Of a DNA stretch of 64,000 nucleotides, positions 8,999 through 17,048 are shown piece by piece. The DNA comes from Leptolyngbyaceae cyanobacterium (GTDB taxonomy: Bacteria; Cyanobacteriota; Cyanobacteriia; Cyanobacteriales; Aerosakkonemataceae). Within the stretch, counting starts at the first letter, position 1, and each line of letters opens with the position of its first letter. The translations under genes were made by a program, and so were the position numbers. The notes below the pieces were generated by a model, which worked only from the letters and a program-made list of their open reading frames with translations, did not search any database and was not told where the DNA came from. The stretch spans positions 62,001 through 126,000 of the forward strand of contig DATNQN010000119.1 of the NCBI GenBank assembly GCA_036703985.1. The letters run 5' to 3'.

Positions 8999-10420
8999 TT
9001 AAGAAACTTTGATTTCTTGCAATTTTTCAGTTAAGTCTGCATTAATAGTTAAACTTGGTTCGATTACCAAATCAACTATACCGCTAGCATAAGAATTAGT
9101 TTCTGGCTGGACTCTAAACATTGCTACATCAATATGTCTTGCCAAATAAGTAAAGTGTCCGTCAACCAAACCAGTTACTCCCGCATTTAAGAAATAAACA
9201 CCGGGATTTAACAGACATTTAAACCGAAATTTAACTATGACGATCGTTTCTGGTTCAACTTCGTGAATAGATTGGGATGAAGCAGTAAAAGAAGCGCCTC
9301 CCAACTCTAAACCACTCACAGTTTTCACCAACATTCCAAATCTGACTTGTTGGGCATATTTCAAGAAAGAAACCGAGTAAGTATAGATATATTCTTTCCG
9401 CCCAACTAAGTTATTCACTACTGTACCGTCTAGCATGATGATATGAGGATTGGTAATTTTGGCTCCTCTAGGTACGTAGGAAATTGTGTTTTGAGGTACT
9501 AATTCCGGATCGTAAAATTCCCTAATTTCAATTTCTGTTTGTGGGACTTCTGCCAATTGTACGGGTTCGTTACCAACAGTTAACAACGACTTATTTTCCA
9601 ATAGGGAAATATTTTGTTTAACCGAATCGAAACTGACAGATGTTTGTAATTCTCTGATTTCTTGCCTAATAGTATGTGCCTTATCTTCCGGCGCATACAG
9701 TAATTTATAATATTTATCCATCACGAACTTAGGATGATGGAATAATAGCTTTTCACCCCGATCCATTAAGATGGCGGCATCGCACAGTTCGATTACAGAG
9801 CCAGCCGAGTGAGAAACAAACAAAATCGTGCCGCCTTTGGCGCGGATATTTTCGATTCGAGCAAAGCACTTACGCTGAAAAGCATCATCTCCTACAGAAA
9901 GAGCTTCATCTACTATTAAGATGTCCGGTTCAACACTAGTAGAAACAGCAAAAGCTAGCCGAACGAACATTCCGCTAGAGTAAGTTTTTACAGGGCGATC
10001 GAGAAAATCGCCAATGTCTGCGAAAGCAGCAATTTCATCAAATTTACCTTCTATTTCTTGTTGGCTTAAACCCATTAAACGCCCGTTAAAAAATACGTTT
10101 TGTCTGCCCGTAAACTCTGGGTTAAACCCGCTACCAAGCTCTAAGAGCGCGGCAATTCTGCCATTTACTTTAACTTCACCAGTAGTAGGTTTGAGAGTTC
10201 CTACAATAGTTTGCAATAACGTACTTTTCCCAGAACCATTACGTCCGACAATTCCTAAGCTTTGTCCTTTAATAACTTCCAGGTTTATATCGCGTAAAGC
10301 CCAAAATTCATTAGCTTTACCTTTTCCTGGTAGAAGTAAATCTTTTAAACGCTCGGTAGGGCGATCGTAACATTTAAAGCACTTGGAGACGTTATTGAGA
10401 GAAATGGCTATTTCAGTCAT
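8999..10420 (-). CDS. Wzt-type ABC transporter ATP-binding protein with C-terminal substrate-binding domain
   Basis: A 473-residue ATPase for ABC-dependent polysaccharide export. Residues 1-235 form the nucleotide-binding domain: Walker A GRNGSGKSTLLQ, signature YSSGMFVRLAFA, Walker B DILIVDEALSVGD and the H-loop in LFVSHSAGSV. From about 300 to 470 a beta-sandwich C-terminal domain (GAKITNPHIIMLDGTVVNNLVGR through a GVYFLNAGV-like strand) corresponds to the Wzt carbohydrate-binding domain, which in O9a-type systems recognises the capped end of the glycan. Longer than NBD-only homologues of about 260 residues. It follows the permease gene by 67 bp. Confidence 0.93.
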   Translation of the reverse strand: MTEIAISLNNVSKCFKCYDRPTERLKDLLLPGKGKANEFWALRDINLEVIKGQSLGIVGRNGSGKSTLLQTIVGTLKPTTGEVKVNGRIAALLELGSGFNPEFTGRQNVFFNGRLMGLSQQEIEGKFDEIAAFADIGDFLDRPVKTYSSGMFVRLAFAVSTSVEPDILIVDEALSVGDDAFQRKCFARIENIRAKGGTILFVSHSAGSVIELCDAAILMDRGEKLLFHHPKFVMDKYYKLLYAPEDKAHTIRQEIRELQTSVSFDSVKQNISLLENKSLLTVGNEPVQLAEVPQTEIEIREFYDPELVPQNTISYVPRGAKITNPHIIMLDGTVVNNLVGRKEYIYTYSVSFLKYAQQVRFGMLVKTVSGLELGGASFTASSQSIHEVEPETIVIVKFRFKCLLNPGVYFLNAGVTGLVDGHFTYLARHIDVAMFRVQPETNSYASGIVDLVIEPSLTINADLTEKLQEIKVS

Positions 10421-10487
10421 GACGCTATTGCTAAAATAAAATGATTGGATTTATTAACGAATTTCCAGACAAACTTTGCTTAAAATC

Positions 10488-11345
10488 CTAGAGTACGTCA
10501 GGAAACCCCGGACGCAGCTTTTGATAGAGGGAAAAGCCCCCTATAAACACTAGTAAGGAAATCAGATAAACTACACCCAGTTCTGGTAAATAGTTGACTG
10601 TACCCTGTAATAAGAGGTTGCGGTATGTTTCGACGATCGGGGTCATGGGATTTAACCAGAATATCCAAACACGCCACTTTTCGGGAATTAAGGAAGCAGG
10701 ATAAACAATTGGAGTAAGATAAAACCACAAATTGAGTAACAAGCTTAATGACTGGGGTACGTCCCTTAAGAATACGGTTAAACCTGCAACTAAATAACTT
10801 AAACCTGCGGTTAAAAGCAATTGAGGTATCCAAACTAAGGGTAATAACCACAAGGTTGCGTGAACGGTTTGGGCAGTGATACCTATCAACAAAATTAAGG
10901 CGACTAATCCGATCGAATTCTCAATAAAGGCAGAAAAAATCGGTACTAACGGCAGGAGGCTTAACGGAAATACTACCTTTTTTACCAGATTGGGTTGGTT
11001 GATTACAGAAACAGTGGCGGGGATTAAACCGTTGGTAAATGCAGTCCAAGGTAATAGTCCGGCAAACATCCACAGCCCGAAAGTTAAGTTATTTTGTGGT
11101 AATCCTGGCAGGTTAAGTTTAACCCGCATGACGATCGCGAAAACGTAAGTATAAATCAATAACTGGCATAATTGGTTTAGTAAAGACCAAAAATTGCCTA
11201 AAATAGCCCCTTTGTATCGAGCTTCTAAGTCTCTAACTACTAGTGTTCTGAGGAGATCTAATTTAGCCCACCATAAAGAATTTAATGGCAGAGTGCTGCT
11301 AAATCTCCCTGCTTGCCGGATAGCTCCTCTCATTGACCTTCGCAA
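10488..11345 (-). CDS. Wzm-type ABC transporter permease (polysaccharide export)
   Basis: A 285-residue integral membrane protein of the ABC-2 family. The N-terminus has the amphipathic segment LLRTLVVRDLEARYKGAILG, the hallmark of O-antigen/teichoic acid export permeases. About six membrane helices follow, with LNPMTPIVETYRNLLLQG near the C-terminus. The start at 11345 is a TTG preceded by GAGGAA at good distance; an internal ATG at 11333 is the alternative. It is the first gene of the leftward cluster and pairs with the Wzt-like ATPase to flip a lipid-linked glycan across the inner membrane. Confidence 0.92.
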   Translation of the reverse strand: MRRSMRGAIRQAGRFSSTLPLNSLWWAKLDLLRTLVVRDLEARYKGAILGNFWSLLNQLCQLLIYTYVFAIVMRVKLNLPGLPQNNLTFGLWMFAGLLPWTAFTNGLIPATVSVINQPNLVKKVVFPLSLLPLVPIFSAFIENSIGLVALILLIGITAQTVHATLWLLPLVWIPQLLLTAGLSYLVAGLTVFLRDVPQSLSLLLNLWFYLTPIVYPASLIPEKWRVWIFWLNPMTPIVETYRNLLLQGTVNYLPELGVVYLISLLVFIGGFSLYQKLRPGFPDVL

Positions 11346-11742
11346 TGCCTGTTTCCTCGCTCACTACCAACACACCACTCAAAAAAACGGTCTTAGGTTA
11401 AGATTCTATTCACATTTTTGCAATTTGGGCAAAAAATTTATTGGAGAGTCGGCAATGGGGCATCGAGCATCCAGCATCGATCGTGCTGAATTAGTTGATT
11501 ATTTGCCCCTGCTACCCTGATTTTTTTCTTTTTTGCAAACCCAAATACAACTAAAAGATAAACGATCGACTAAAAGGTTTGCTATTACATCTACTGCTGA
11601 GTGCCGATCTTCAAAAAATTTCTCCCCTTGCCCTCGCGCCTCATCTCGCTATTTAAAGCCTCCTCATTTAAATAAAATAAGGCAATTGCTCCCATGCCAG
11701 ACTAAATATAGACTGTGGAATGGTTCTTAGATTGGAGTTCTA
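11346..11742. other. Divergent intergenic region (wzm-like / petP)
   Basis: About 400 bp between divergently transcribed units. It must hold the promoter of the leftward polysaccharide operon and that of petP. TTGCTC at 11686 and TATAGA at 11707 make a weak candidate petP promoter (15-bp spacing). GGAG at 11734 is the petP ribosome-binding site. I see no gene or strong hairpin here. Confidence 0.5.
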
Positions 11743-11937
11743 ATGGAAATCGGTCAAAAAGTTCTGATCCGCCGTCTTCGCGATCGCGCACCTGCTAACG
11801 TGGTGAAATACCTGGGTAAGACAGGCACGATTCAAGGCTACAAAATGGTAGATGGCAGTGGTGTGGGAGTAGTTGTACAGTTTGAAGACAAGTTTGCTAC
11901 TTGGTTCTTTGAAGACGAACTAGAACCCCTTAATTAA
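11743..11937 (+). CDS. petP: PetP-like cytochrome b6f subunit (DUF2862)
   Basis: A 64-residue protein with the compact SH3-like sequence of the cyanobacterial DUF2862 family: MEIGQKVLIRRLRDRAP, a central GKTGTIQGYKMVDGSGVGVV and the terminal block ATWFFEDELEPL. The family corresponds to PetP, a peripheral cytoplasmic-side subunit of the cytochrome b6f complex that influences linear electron flow. It has no membrane span, as expected for PetP. GGAG lies 6 bp before the ATG. It ends 12 bp before get3d on the same strand. The assignment rests on recognised sequence pattern and length. Confidence 0.78.
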   Translation: MEIGQKVLIRRLRDRAPANVVKYLGKTGTIQGYKMVDGSGVGVVVQFEDKFATWFFEDELEPLN

Positions 11938-11949
11938 TAAGGAAGAGAA

Positions 11950-13119
11950 ATGTCCCTGATTTTGACGTTTTTGGGCAAAGGTGGCACTGGTCGTACCACA
12001 GTTGCGATCGCCGCAGCCAAAAAGTTAGCCAGCCAAGGCAAGCGCGTCCTACTGGCTGGCCAGGGCAATAGCCCCGATTTAAACTTAATCTTAGGTGCTA
12101 GCCTTGGCCCCGATCCGCAGGAATTAGCAGCCAATCTGCAAGGAGTGCAATTTCAAACGGCTTTACTCCTAGAACGCAGTTGGGAACAACTGAAAGATTT
12201 AGAAGCCCAATATCTCCGCACTCCTACCCTCAAAGAAGTGTTCGGTCAAGAATTAGGCGTACTGCCGGGAATGGATAGTGCATTAGCCCTGAATGCTTTG
12301 CGAGAATACGATAAAAGCGGCAAGTACGATGCGATCGTCTATGACGGAACGGGCGACCAGTTGATGCTGCGGATGTTGGGAATGCCGGAAATTCTCAGTT
12401 GGTATCTGCGCCGCTTTCAGAATATTTTAACCAATTCCGATTTGGGTAGAACCGTTTCCCCCTTTCTCCAACCAGTAGTTAGTGCTGTCTTCAACGTGGG
12501 CTGGGGTGAAGATGCCTTCTCTCAACCGACCAGCCAGGTGAATAACCTGTTAGATGAAGGGAAACAGGCAATTGCCAACCCTAACCGGGCAGCCGCTTAT
12601 TTGGTGACGACAGACGACCCAACCGCGATCGCAACAGCTAAATACCTCTGGGGAAGCGCCCAACAAATCGGTTTAACCGTAGGAGGCGTCATTCTCAATC
12701 AACCCAGCGTAGCAGGCACTCTCACGGCGGAAATCGCCCAAAGCCTAGCCAAAATCAATAAAGCTGCCGATCGGGAAACGGCTGTTGCCGAAACTGTTTC
12801 GGCTGAGTTTGCTCCCCTGGCGGTCAGCCCCATTCCCACCCGCAAAGAAGATAACTGGCAACCGATCGTCGATGCCTTGCCAGACTTCACGCAAGCAGCA
12901 GCCGCACCCAAAGCGATCGAAATCGACATTGCTTCCCGCCAAGTCAAGTTATTCCTACCGGGATTTGACAAAAAGCAAGTTAAACTTACCCAATACGGCC
13001 CAGAAGTCACCATCGAAGCCGGCGATCAGCGCCGGAATATTTTCTTACCTACCCAATTAAGGGGCCAACCCGTCAAGGGAGCTAAATTTCAAAATAATTA
13101 CCTGACCATTTCCTTCTAG
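11950..13119 (+). CDS. get3d: Get3d-type ATPase with C-terminal alpha-crystallin-like domain
   Basis: A 389-residue ArsA/Get3-superfamily ATPase. The N-terminal deviant Walker A is FLGKGGTGRTTVAIA, and the switch/Walker B regions include DAIVYDGTGDQLMLRML. The eukaryotic Get3 zinc CxxC is absent. Residues about 310-389 form an HSP20/alpha-crystallin-like beta-sandwich (LFLPGFDKKQVKLTQYG, VTIEAGDQRRNIFLP, GAKFQNNYLTISF). This architecture defines Get3d, the photosynthetic-lineage homologue of the tail-anchored-protein chaperone ATPase. It is probably cytosolic or thylakoid-associated. It lies between petP (12 bp upstream) and chlG (about 120 bp downstream), suggesting a role in pigment-protein or membrane-protein assembly. 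Clients are unknown. Confidence 0.88.
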   Translation: MSLILTFLGKGGTGRTTVAIAAAKKLASQGKRVLLAGQGNSPDLNLILGASLGPDPQELAANLQGVQFQTALLLERSWEQLKDLEAQYLRTPTLKEVFGQELGVLPGMDSALALNALREYDKSGKYDAIVYDGTGDQLMLRMLGMPEILSWYLRRFQNILTNSDLGRTVSPFLQPVVSAVFNVGWGEDAFSQPTSQVNNLLDEGKQAIANPNRAAAYLVTTDDPTAIATAKYLWGSAQQIGLTVGGVILNQPSVAGTLTAEIAQSLAKINKAADRETAVAETVSAEFAPLAVSPIPTRKEDNWQPIVDALPDFTQAAAAPKAIEIDIASRQVKLFLPGFDKKQVKLTQYGPEVTIEAGDQRRNIFLPTQLRGQPVKGAKFQNNYLTISF

Positions 13120-13210
13120 CCATCAGTTAAAGGCGATCGGCTTCAGTGATAACAAAAGGGTAAACCTATTTCTTGTCACGATTTTGGTCAATTTTCGCCA
13201 TATCCCATCC

Positions 13211-13236
13211 AAAATCGAAAATCTAAACTCCAAAAT
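13211..13236. repeat. STRR copy (AAAATCG/AAAATCT heptamers)
   Basis: The sequence AAAATCGAAAATCTAAA with a degenerate continuation CTCCAAAATC lies immediately before the chlG start. The same heptamer family occurs upstream of the genes at 18867 and 26207. Confidence 0.7.
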
Positions 13237-13240
13237 CAAT

Positions 13241-14293
13241 ATGTCTGACCCAAGTTCCTCCCAGTTTTCGCAAGAATCCGAAACCCTCACACCACCTGCC
13301 CCAGTAGAAGTAAATCCCTCTACCGACGCACCTTTAACCGCTAACCGCACCGCCAAAACCAGGCAAATGCTAGGGATGAAAGGTGCCGCCTCTGGGGAAA
13401 CCAATATTTGGAAAATTCGGTTGCAATTAATGAAGCCGATCACCTGGATTCCCCTGATTTGGGGCGTCGTCTGCGGTGCGGCTTCTTCCGGTAACTACAC
13501 CTGGACGTTAGAAAACGTACTGATCGCTGCCGCTTGTATGCTGATGTCTGGGCCACTGCTGGCCGGGTATACCCAAACCATCAACGATTTCTACGACAAG
13601 GACATCGACGCGATCAACGAACCCTATCGCCCGATTCCTTATGGGGCAATTTCCATTCCGCAAGTAATATCCCAAGTTTGGGTGCTGTTGTTAGCTGGGA
13701 TTGGGGTAGCATATCTTCTCGATCTGTGGGCTGGTCATTCTTTTCCTACTATCACCGTATTAGCTTTAGGCGGTTCGTTCGTTTCCTACATTTATTCCGC
13801 ACCACCCCTGAAATTAAAGAAAAATGGCTGGCTGGGCAATTATGCTTTAGGTTCCAGCTATATTGCACTCCCTTGGTGGGCTGGTCATGCTTTATTTGGC
13901 GACCTCAATGCCACAATTGTCATTTTGACCCTGCTGTACAGTTTTGCTGGCTTGGGGATTGCAGTTGTCAACGACTTTAAAAGTGTCGAGGGAGACAGAC
14001 AACTCGGTTTACAATCTCTGCCAGTTATGTTTGGGGTACAAACAGCTGCTTGGATTTGCGTGTTGGCGATCGACATCTTCCAAGTAGGAGTGGCTGGTTA
14101 TTTGGTTAGCATTCACCAGAACTTGTATGCGGCGATTCTCATGCTGTTGGTGATTCCCCAAATCACGTTTCAGGATATGTATTTCCTGCGCGACCCTCTC
14201 AAAAATGATGTAAAGTATCAAGCAAGCGCCCAGCCATTCCTGGTTTTAGGTATGTTAGTGACAGGTTTAGCGTTGGGTCACGCAGGAGTCTAA
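13241..14293 (+). CDS. chlG: Chlorophyll a synthase
   Basis: A 350-residue UbiA-family membrane prenyltransferase. It esterifies chlorophyllide a with geranylgeranyl or phytyl diphosphate in the thylakoid membrane, the last step of chlorophyll a synthesis. The first aspartate-rich motif is NDFYDKDIDAINEPYRPIP, the second is NDFKSVEGDRQLGLQSLPV. The core from MLGMKGAASGE through LMKPITWIPLIWGVVCGA is diagnostic of ChlG. I chose the ATG at 13241 (MSDPSSS) because known ChlG proteins begin with MSD and the longer frame from 13184 runs through a repeat. No clear Shine-Dalgarno precedes it. Downstream of get3d on the same strand. Confidence 0.97.
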   Translation: MSDPSSSQFSQESETLTPPAPVEVNPSTDAPLTANRTAKTRQMLGMKGAASGETNIWKIRLQLMKPITWIPLIWGVVCGAASSGNYTWTLENVLIAAACMLMSGPLLAGYTQTINDFYDKDIDAINEPYRPIPYGAISIPQVISQVWVLLLAGIGVAYLLDLWAGHSFPTITVLALGGSFVSYIYSAPPLKLKKNGWLGNYALGSSYIALPWWAGHALFGDLNATIVILTLLYSFAGLGIAVVNDFKSVEGDRQLGLQSLPVMFGVQTAAWICVLAIDIFQVGVAGYLVSIHQNLYAAILMLLVIPQITFQDMYFLRDPLKNDVKYQASAQPFLVLGMLVTGLALGHAGV

Positions 14294-14374
14294 CCTCTCT
14301 TGTGGTGGATAAACCAAGCTGGTTAAATTTCTTAACATTAAACTGTTACTTCGATCCTCAATAAGTGAGTTGCC

Positions 14375-14662
14375 GTGTTCCAAGTTCTACAACCTCTGAT
14401 TCATGCCATCCAACCTTTATTAGTACCGATCTGTTTTGTACTAGCTTGGATGTTGATGTTTCTGCTAGCTTGGAATGTTTGGTCAGCACTTACGGACGGC
14501 GTAACTAAGGCGAAGCGGATGCACCAAATTCCCTGTCCTGGCTGTCAGTTTTTCACTAACGATTATCGGCTCAAGTGTACGGTGCATCCGACTATTGCCA
14601 ATTCTGAATCTGCGATCGGTTGTGCTGATTATTGCCCGAAAACTAATTCTTTTTACTATTAG
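14375..14662 (+). CDS. Small conserved-type membrane protein with C-terminal cysteine cluster
   Basis: A 95-residue protein starting with GTG. One hydrophobic span covers about residues 15-40 (LVPICFVLAWMLMFLLAWNVW), followed by a polar tail with five cysteines in the spacing C-x2-C-x10-C-x14-C-x3-C (PCPGC, LKC, GC, YC). The tail could bind a metal or form disulfides. I do not recognise the family. It follows chlG by 80 bp on the same strand and may be cotranscribed. Codon use and the well-formed topology make it look like a real gene. Confidence 0.72.
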   Translation: MFQVLQPLIHAIQPLLVPICFVLAWMLMFLLAWNVWSALTDGVTKAKRMHQIPCPGCQFFTNDYRLKCTVHPTIANSESAIGCADYCPKTNSFYY

Positions 14663-14760
14663 GGGTAATGGGTAGTAGGTGGTTGGTAGTAAGCATTGAA
14701 GAAGAATTCAGTAATCAGAATCAATCAGTGGTAAATAAAAGACCCGCCATTGAATTGTTG

Positions 14761-14786
14761 CACCACCAAATGAAAATTTGGTGGTG
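14761..14786. terminator. Perfect 11-bp hairpin, possible terminator
   Basis: CACCACCAAAT and ATTTGGTGGTG flank a GAAA tetraloop. It lies about 100 bp after the small Cys protein gene. The following sequence (TTTATGG) is a poor T-tract, so this may be a structural element rather than a strong terminator. Confidence 0.4.
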
Positions 14787-14934
14787 TTTATGGAATCCAC
14801 TTATTCATCCGTCAGTAGTACAGAATTTATACTGAATTGAAGGCTCTTGGCTTCTGAATTCTGGTTGATAAAAAGAAAATTATTTTACTGATTACAGTCT
14901 ACTCACTCGCTCGAAAACTAACTATCATTTGTTA

Positions 14935-15354
14935 TTACTCGCCCCACGAAAATAATACGATCGCTCCCAGCGCAAGTAAAATACTGAAACCTTGTCGTAA
15001 AGTAATTGGCTCTTTTAAGATAAAGAAAGCTAGCAAAATACTAACTAAAGGATACAATCCGGTGAGGGTAACTACCATCGCCACTTTGCCTTTGCTGAGG
15101 GCAACTAAATAAAACAACGATGCTAGCATTGCTAGAATACCCCCCACAATTGCAGATACGATCCCTACCTTACCTACCTGCAATTGAAAACCAGATTGAC
15201 AAAATACAAATATACCAACTAGTGTAATGCCAATTCCTTGATAAACTAGCGCACTTTGCGGTTGAATGTAATTAGTAGTTAACTTGCTGAAAAATCCCCA
15301 CAATCCATATAAGAGGCAGGAAATTACCGTGTAAATCAGCCAATCGCCGCTCAT
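14935..15354 (-). CDS. Half-size EamA/DMT-family transporter
   Basis: A 139-residue membrane protein with a single EamA unit of about five helices. Features include VISCLLYGLWGFFSKLTTNY at the start and FYLVALSKGKVAMVVTLTGLYPLVS near helix 3-4, with the family-typical ending ILKEPITLRQGFSILLALGAI. Most DMT exporters carry two such units (about 300 residues), so this would have to work as a dimer, like EmrE-type small transporters. Nothing suggests truncation: it has its own start and stop and no remnant of a second repeat nearby. Substrate unknown. Confidence 0.85.
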   Translation of the reverse strand: MSGDWLIYTVISCLLYGLWGFFSKLTTNYIQPQSALVYQGIGITLVGIFVFCQSGFQLQVGKVGIVSAIVGGILAMLASLFYLVALSKGKVAMVVTLTGLYPLVSILLAFFILKEPITLRQGFSILLALGAIVLFSWGE

Positions 15355-15466
15355 AAATTTCTACAATAAACATCCGATCGCAATCCAGTCTATTGCACAG
15401 TTTTTAGTCCTGTACTATTAATCCTTTGGTGAAGGCATTTACTCCGGAGGCGGATAAAATTAATTA

Positions 15467-16450
15467 TTACTCAGGATTGATTTCTAACAGAATTTTTAAG
15501 ACTCCTCGCTGTTGAGCGCGATCGAATGCCGCGATCGCATTTTCCAATTCATAACGTTCTTGAATCAAGTAATTGACATTTACCTTATTTTCTGATAATA
15601 CTTTCAAGGCTTCTGGAAAAGGGCCGCAACGAGAGCCAATCAGGGTAATTTCATCTACCACTAGAGAAGAGGCATCAAAAGTTAGATGTCCGGCATAAGT
15701 GCTTTTCAGTACCAGCGTGCCGCGAGGACGGAGAGCGCGACGAGCGATCGCAAATCCTTCCGGATTACCAGTGCATTCAACCGAGATGTCAAAAGCGCGA
15801 TCGCGAAGCGTTGCGTCAGCAGTATCGCTTACCAAATCTACAAAACCCGTTTTGATACCAAGCGCAGCTAAGTAATCCAACTTCTGGCGATGACGCCCAA
15901 CAACCAATAAATCGCACCCAGTCAACGCCAATGTCTGCGCCACCAACTGCCCTAGCTTACCATCACCAACTACCAAAACTCGTTCGTTTGGAGTTATTTT
16001 CACCTGCTGCTGAATTTCCAACGCAGCCGCCACAGGTTCGGTAAAAGTAGCGACATCGGTTGGCAAGTTATCCGGTACGGGATGCAAATTTTCGATCGGC
16101 AAAGTTAGATATTCCGCAAAAGCGCCATTGCGGTTAACGATACCCAAAACCGTGCGATTTTCACAGTGAGTCGGGTATCCGTTACAACAATACCAACACT
16201 GACCGCAAACCGCATTAATTTCTCCCACTACCCGTTTATTTTGCAGTTCCCTTGACCCTTGTTCCACAATACCGACAAATTCGTGGCCTAAAATACCAGT
16301 GTAGGGGTAATAACCTCTGAGTAATTCCAAATCCGTATTGCAAATCCCCGCGCGCACTACTCGCACCAGTGCTTCTCCCGGTGGCGGAGTAGGGGCGGGG
16401 ACATCGGTACGAAGTTCGAGTTGGTTGTTTTCTAGCCAGAGGGCTTTCAT
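15467..16450 (-). CDS. Zinc-dependent MDR alcohol/sorbitol dehydrogenase-like protein
   Basis: A 327-residue medium-chain dehydrogenase. The catalytic zinc site is in RAGICNTDLELLRGYYP and LGHEFVGIVEQG. The structural zinc cysteines appear as CGQCWYCCNGYPTHC. The NAD(P)-binding Rossmann motif is VLVVGDGKLGQLVAQTLAL. It oxidises alcohols or polyols in the cytosol; the substrate cannot be told from sequence. It is separated by about 110 bp from the EamA gene on the same strand, so cotranscription is possible but unsupported by other signals. Confidence 0.9.
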   Translation of the reverse strand: MKALWLENNQLELRTDVPAPTPPPGEALVRVVRAGICNTDLELLRGYYPYTGILGHEFVGIVEQGSRELQNKRVVGEINAVCGQCWYCCNGYPTHCENRTVLGIVNRNGAFAEYLTLPIENLHPVPDNLPTDVATFTEPVAAALEIQQQVKITPNERVLVVGDGKLGQLVAQTLALTGCDLLVVGRHRQKLDYLAALGIKTGFVDLVSDTADATLRDRAFDISVECTGNPEGFAIARRALRPRGTLVLKSTYAGHLTFDASSLVVDEITLIGSRCGPFPEALKVLSENKVNVNYLIQERYELENAIAAFDRAQQRGVLKILLEINPE

Positions 16451-16522
16451 AGTAAGTATTGGGGTAATTCACACAATATTGTATGAGATGTGGGAAGAGC
16501 TAGAGCGATCCTATTTAAGTAA

Positions 16523-16573
16523 TCAACCCCACCCTAGCCCTCCCCTTGGTAAGGAGAGGGTTGGGAGGGGTTT
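16523..16573. repeat. REP-like palindrome (CCCTCCCCTTGG family)
   Basis: An imperfect palindrome: AACCCCACCCTAGCCCTCCC on the left and GAGGGTTGGGAGGGGTT on the right, around CTTGGTAAGGA. This is a widespread cyanobacterial extragenic repeat type. Confidence 0.75.
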
Positions 16574-16655
16574 AGTTGTTCGCAATTCATTTAGTATCCC
16601 TATAGATGTATTAAAGTTTTACTTAATAGATAACACTTACAGCACTTTTGAGATG

Positions 16656-16714
16656 TATGAGGTACAAAGTGATGCCTAAAACCCTTGTGAAGTTAGCTTC
16701 TACTGTACCTCATA
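16656..16714. repeat. 11-bp inverted repeat with 37-nt interior
   Basis: TATGAGGTACA (16656-16666) is exactly complementary to TGTACCTCATA (16704-16714). The interior holds a small GAAG-TTAG-CTTC hairpin. It could be a structured RNA or a decayed small mobile element; no function is evident. Confidence 0.6.
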
Positions 16715-17048
16715 AACCCCGAATCCGCTGTAAATTGCTCGTTAGCCGATCGCCAATTTTTAAAGGAGTGCAAAATTCACGATCGACATTATCAAAAATG
16801 TTAAATTTATGGTCAATTAATTTCTTTTAAATGGGTTATTAATTAACCTTAAATTGTTTTTAGTCAGTCTTATTTATAAACGAAAAGTTTATTTATGCCA
16901 CTGTAATTGACCGTAAACAGCGACTAAAGTTGACTAAAACCCTACCATAAGTTGATGACGAGCCTTAAAAAAAGTATTTCCGATCTATCCTGTTAAATAA
17001 CCTTATGTCACATTTTCGCTCTGCAATACAAACGTGGAAAACATTTTT

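Larger units (their letters stand above)
16451..17048. other. Intergenic region with two inverted-repeat elements
   Basis: Nearly 600 bp between the divergent dehydrogenase and ChaN-like genes. It holds a REP-like palindrome (16523-16573) and an 11-bp inverted repeat pair (16656-16714). The rest is AT-rich and should contain both promoters. Short frames here have no recognisable protein character. Confidence 0.5.

Noticed and set aside
10014-10370. Plus-strand frame opposite the Wzt-like gene
   Set aside because: Antisense shadow of the conserved ATPase domain.
13534-13980. 148-codon plus-strand frame within chlG
   Set aside because: It lies out of frame inside a certain gene and has no family resemblance.
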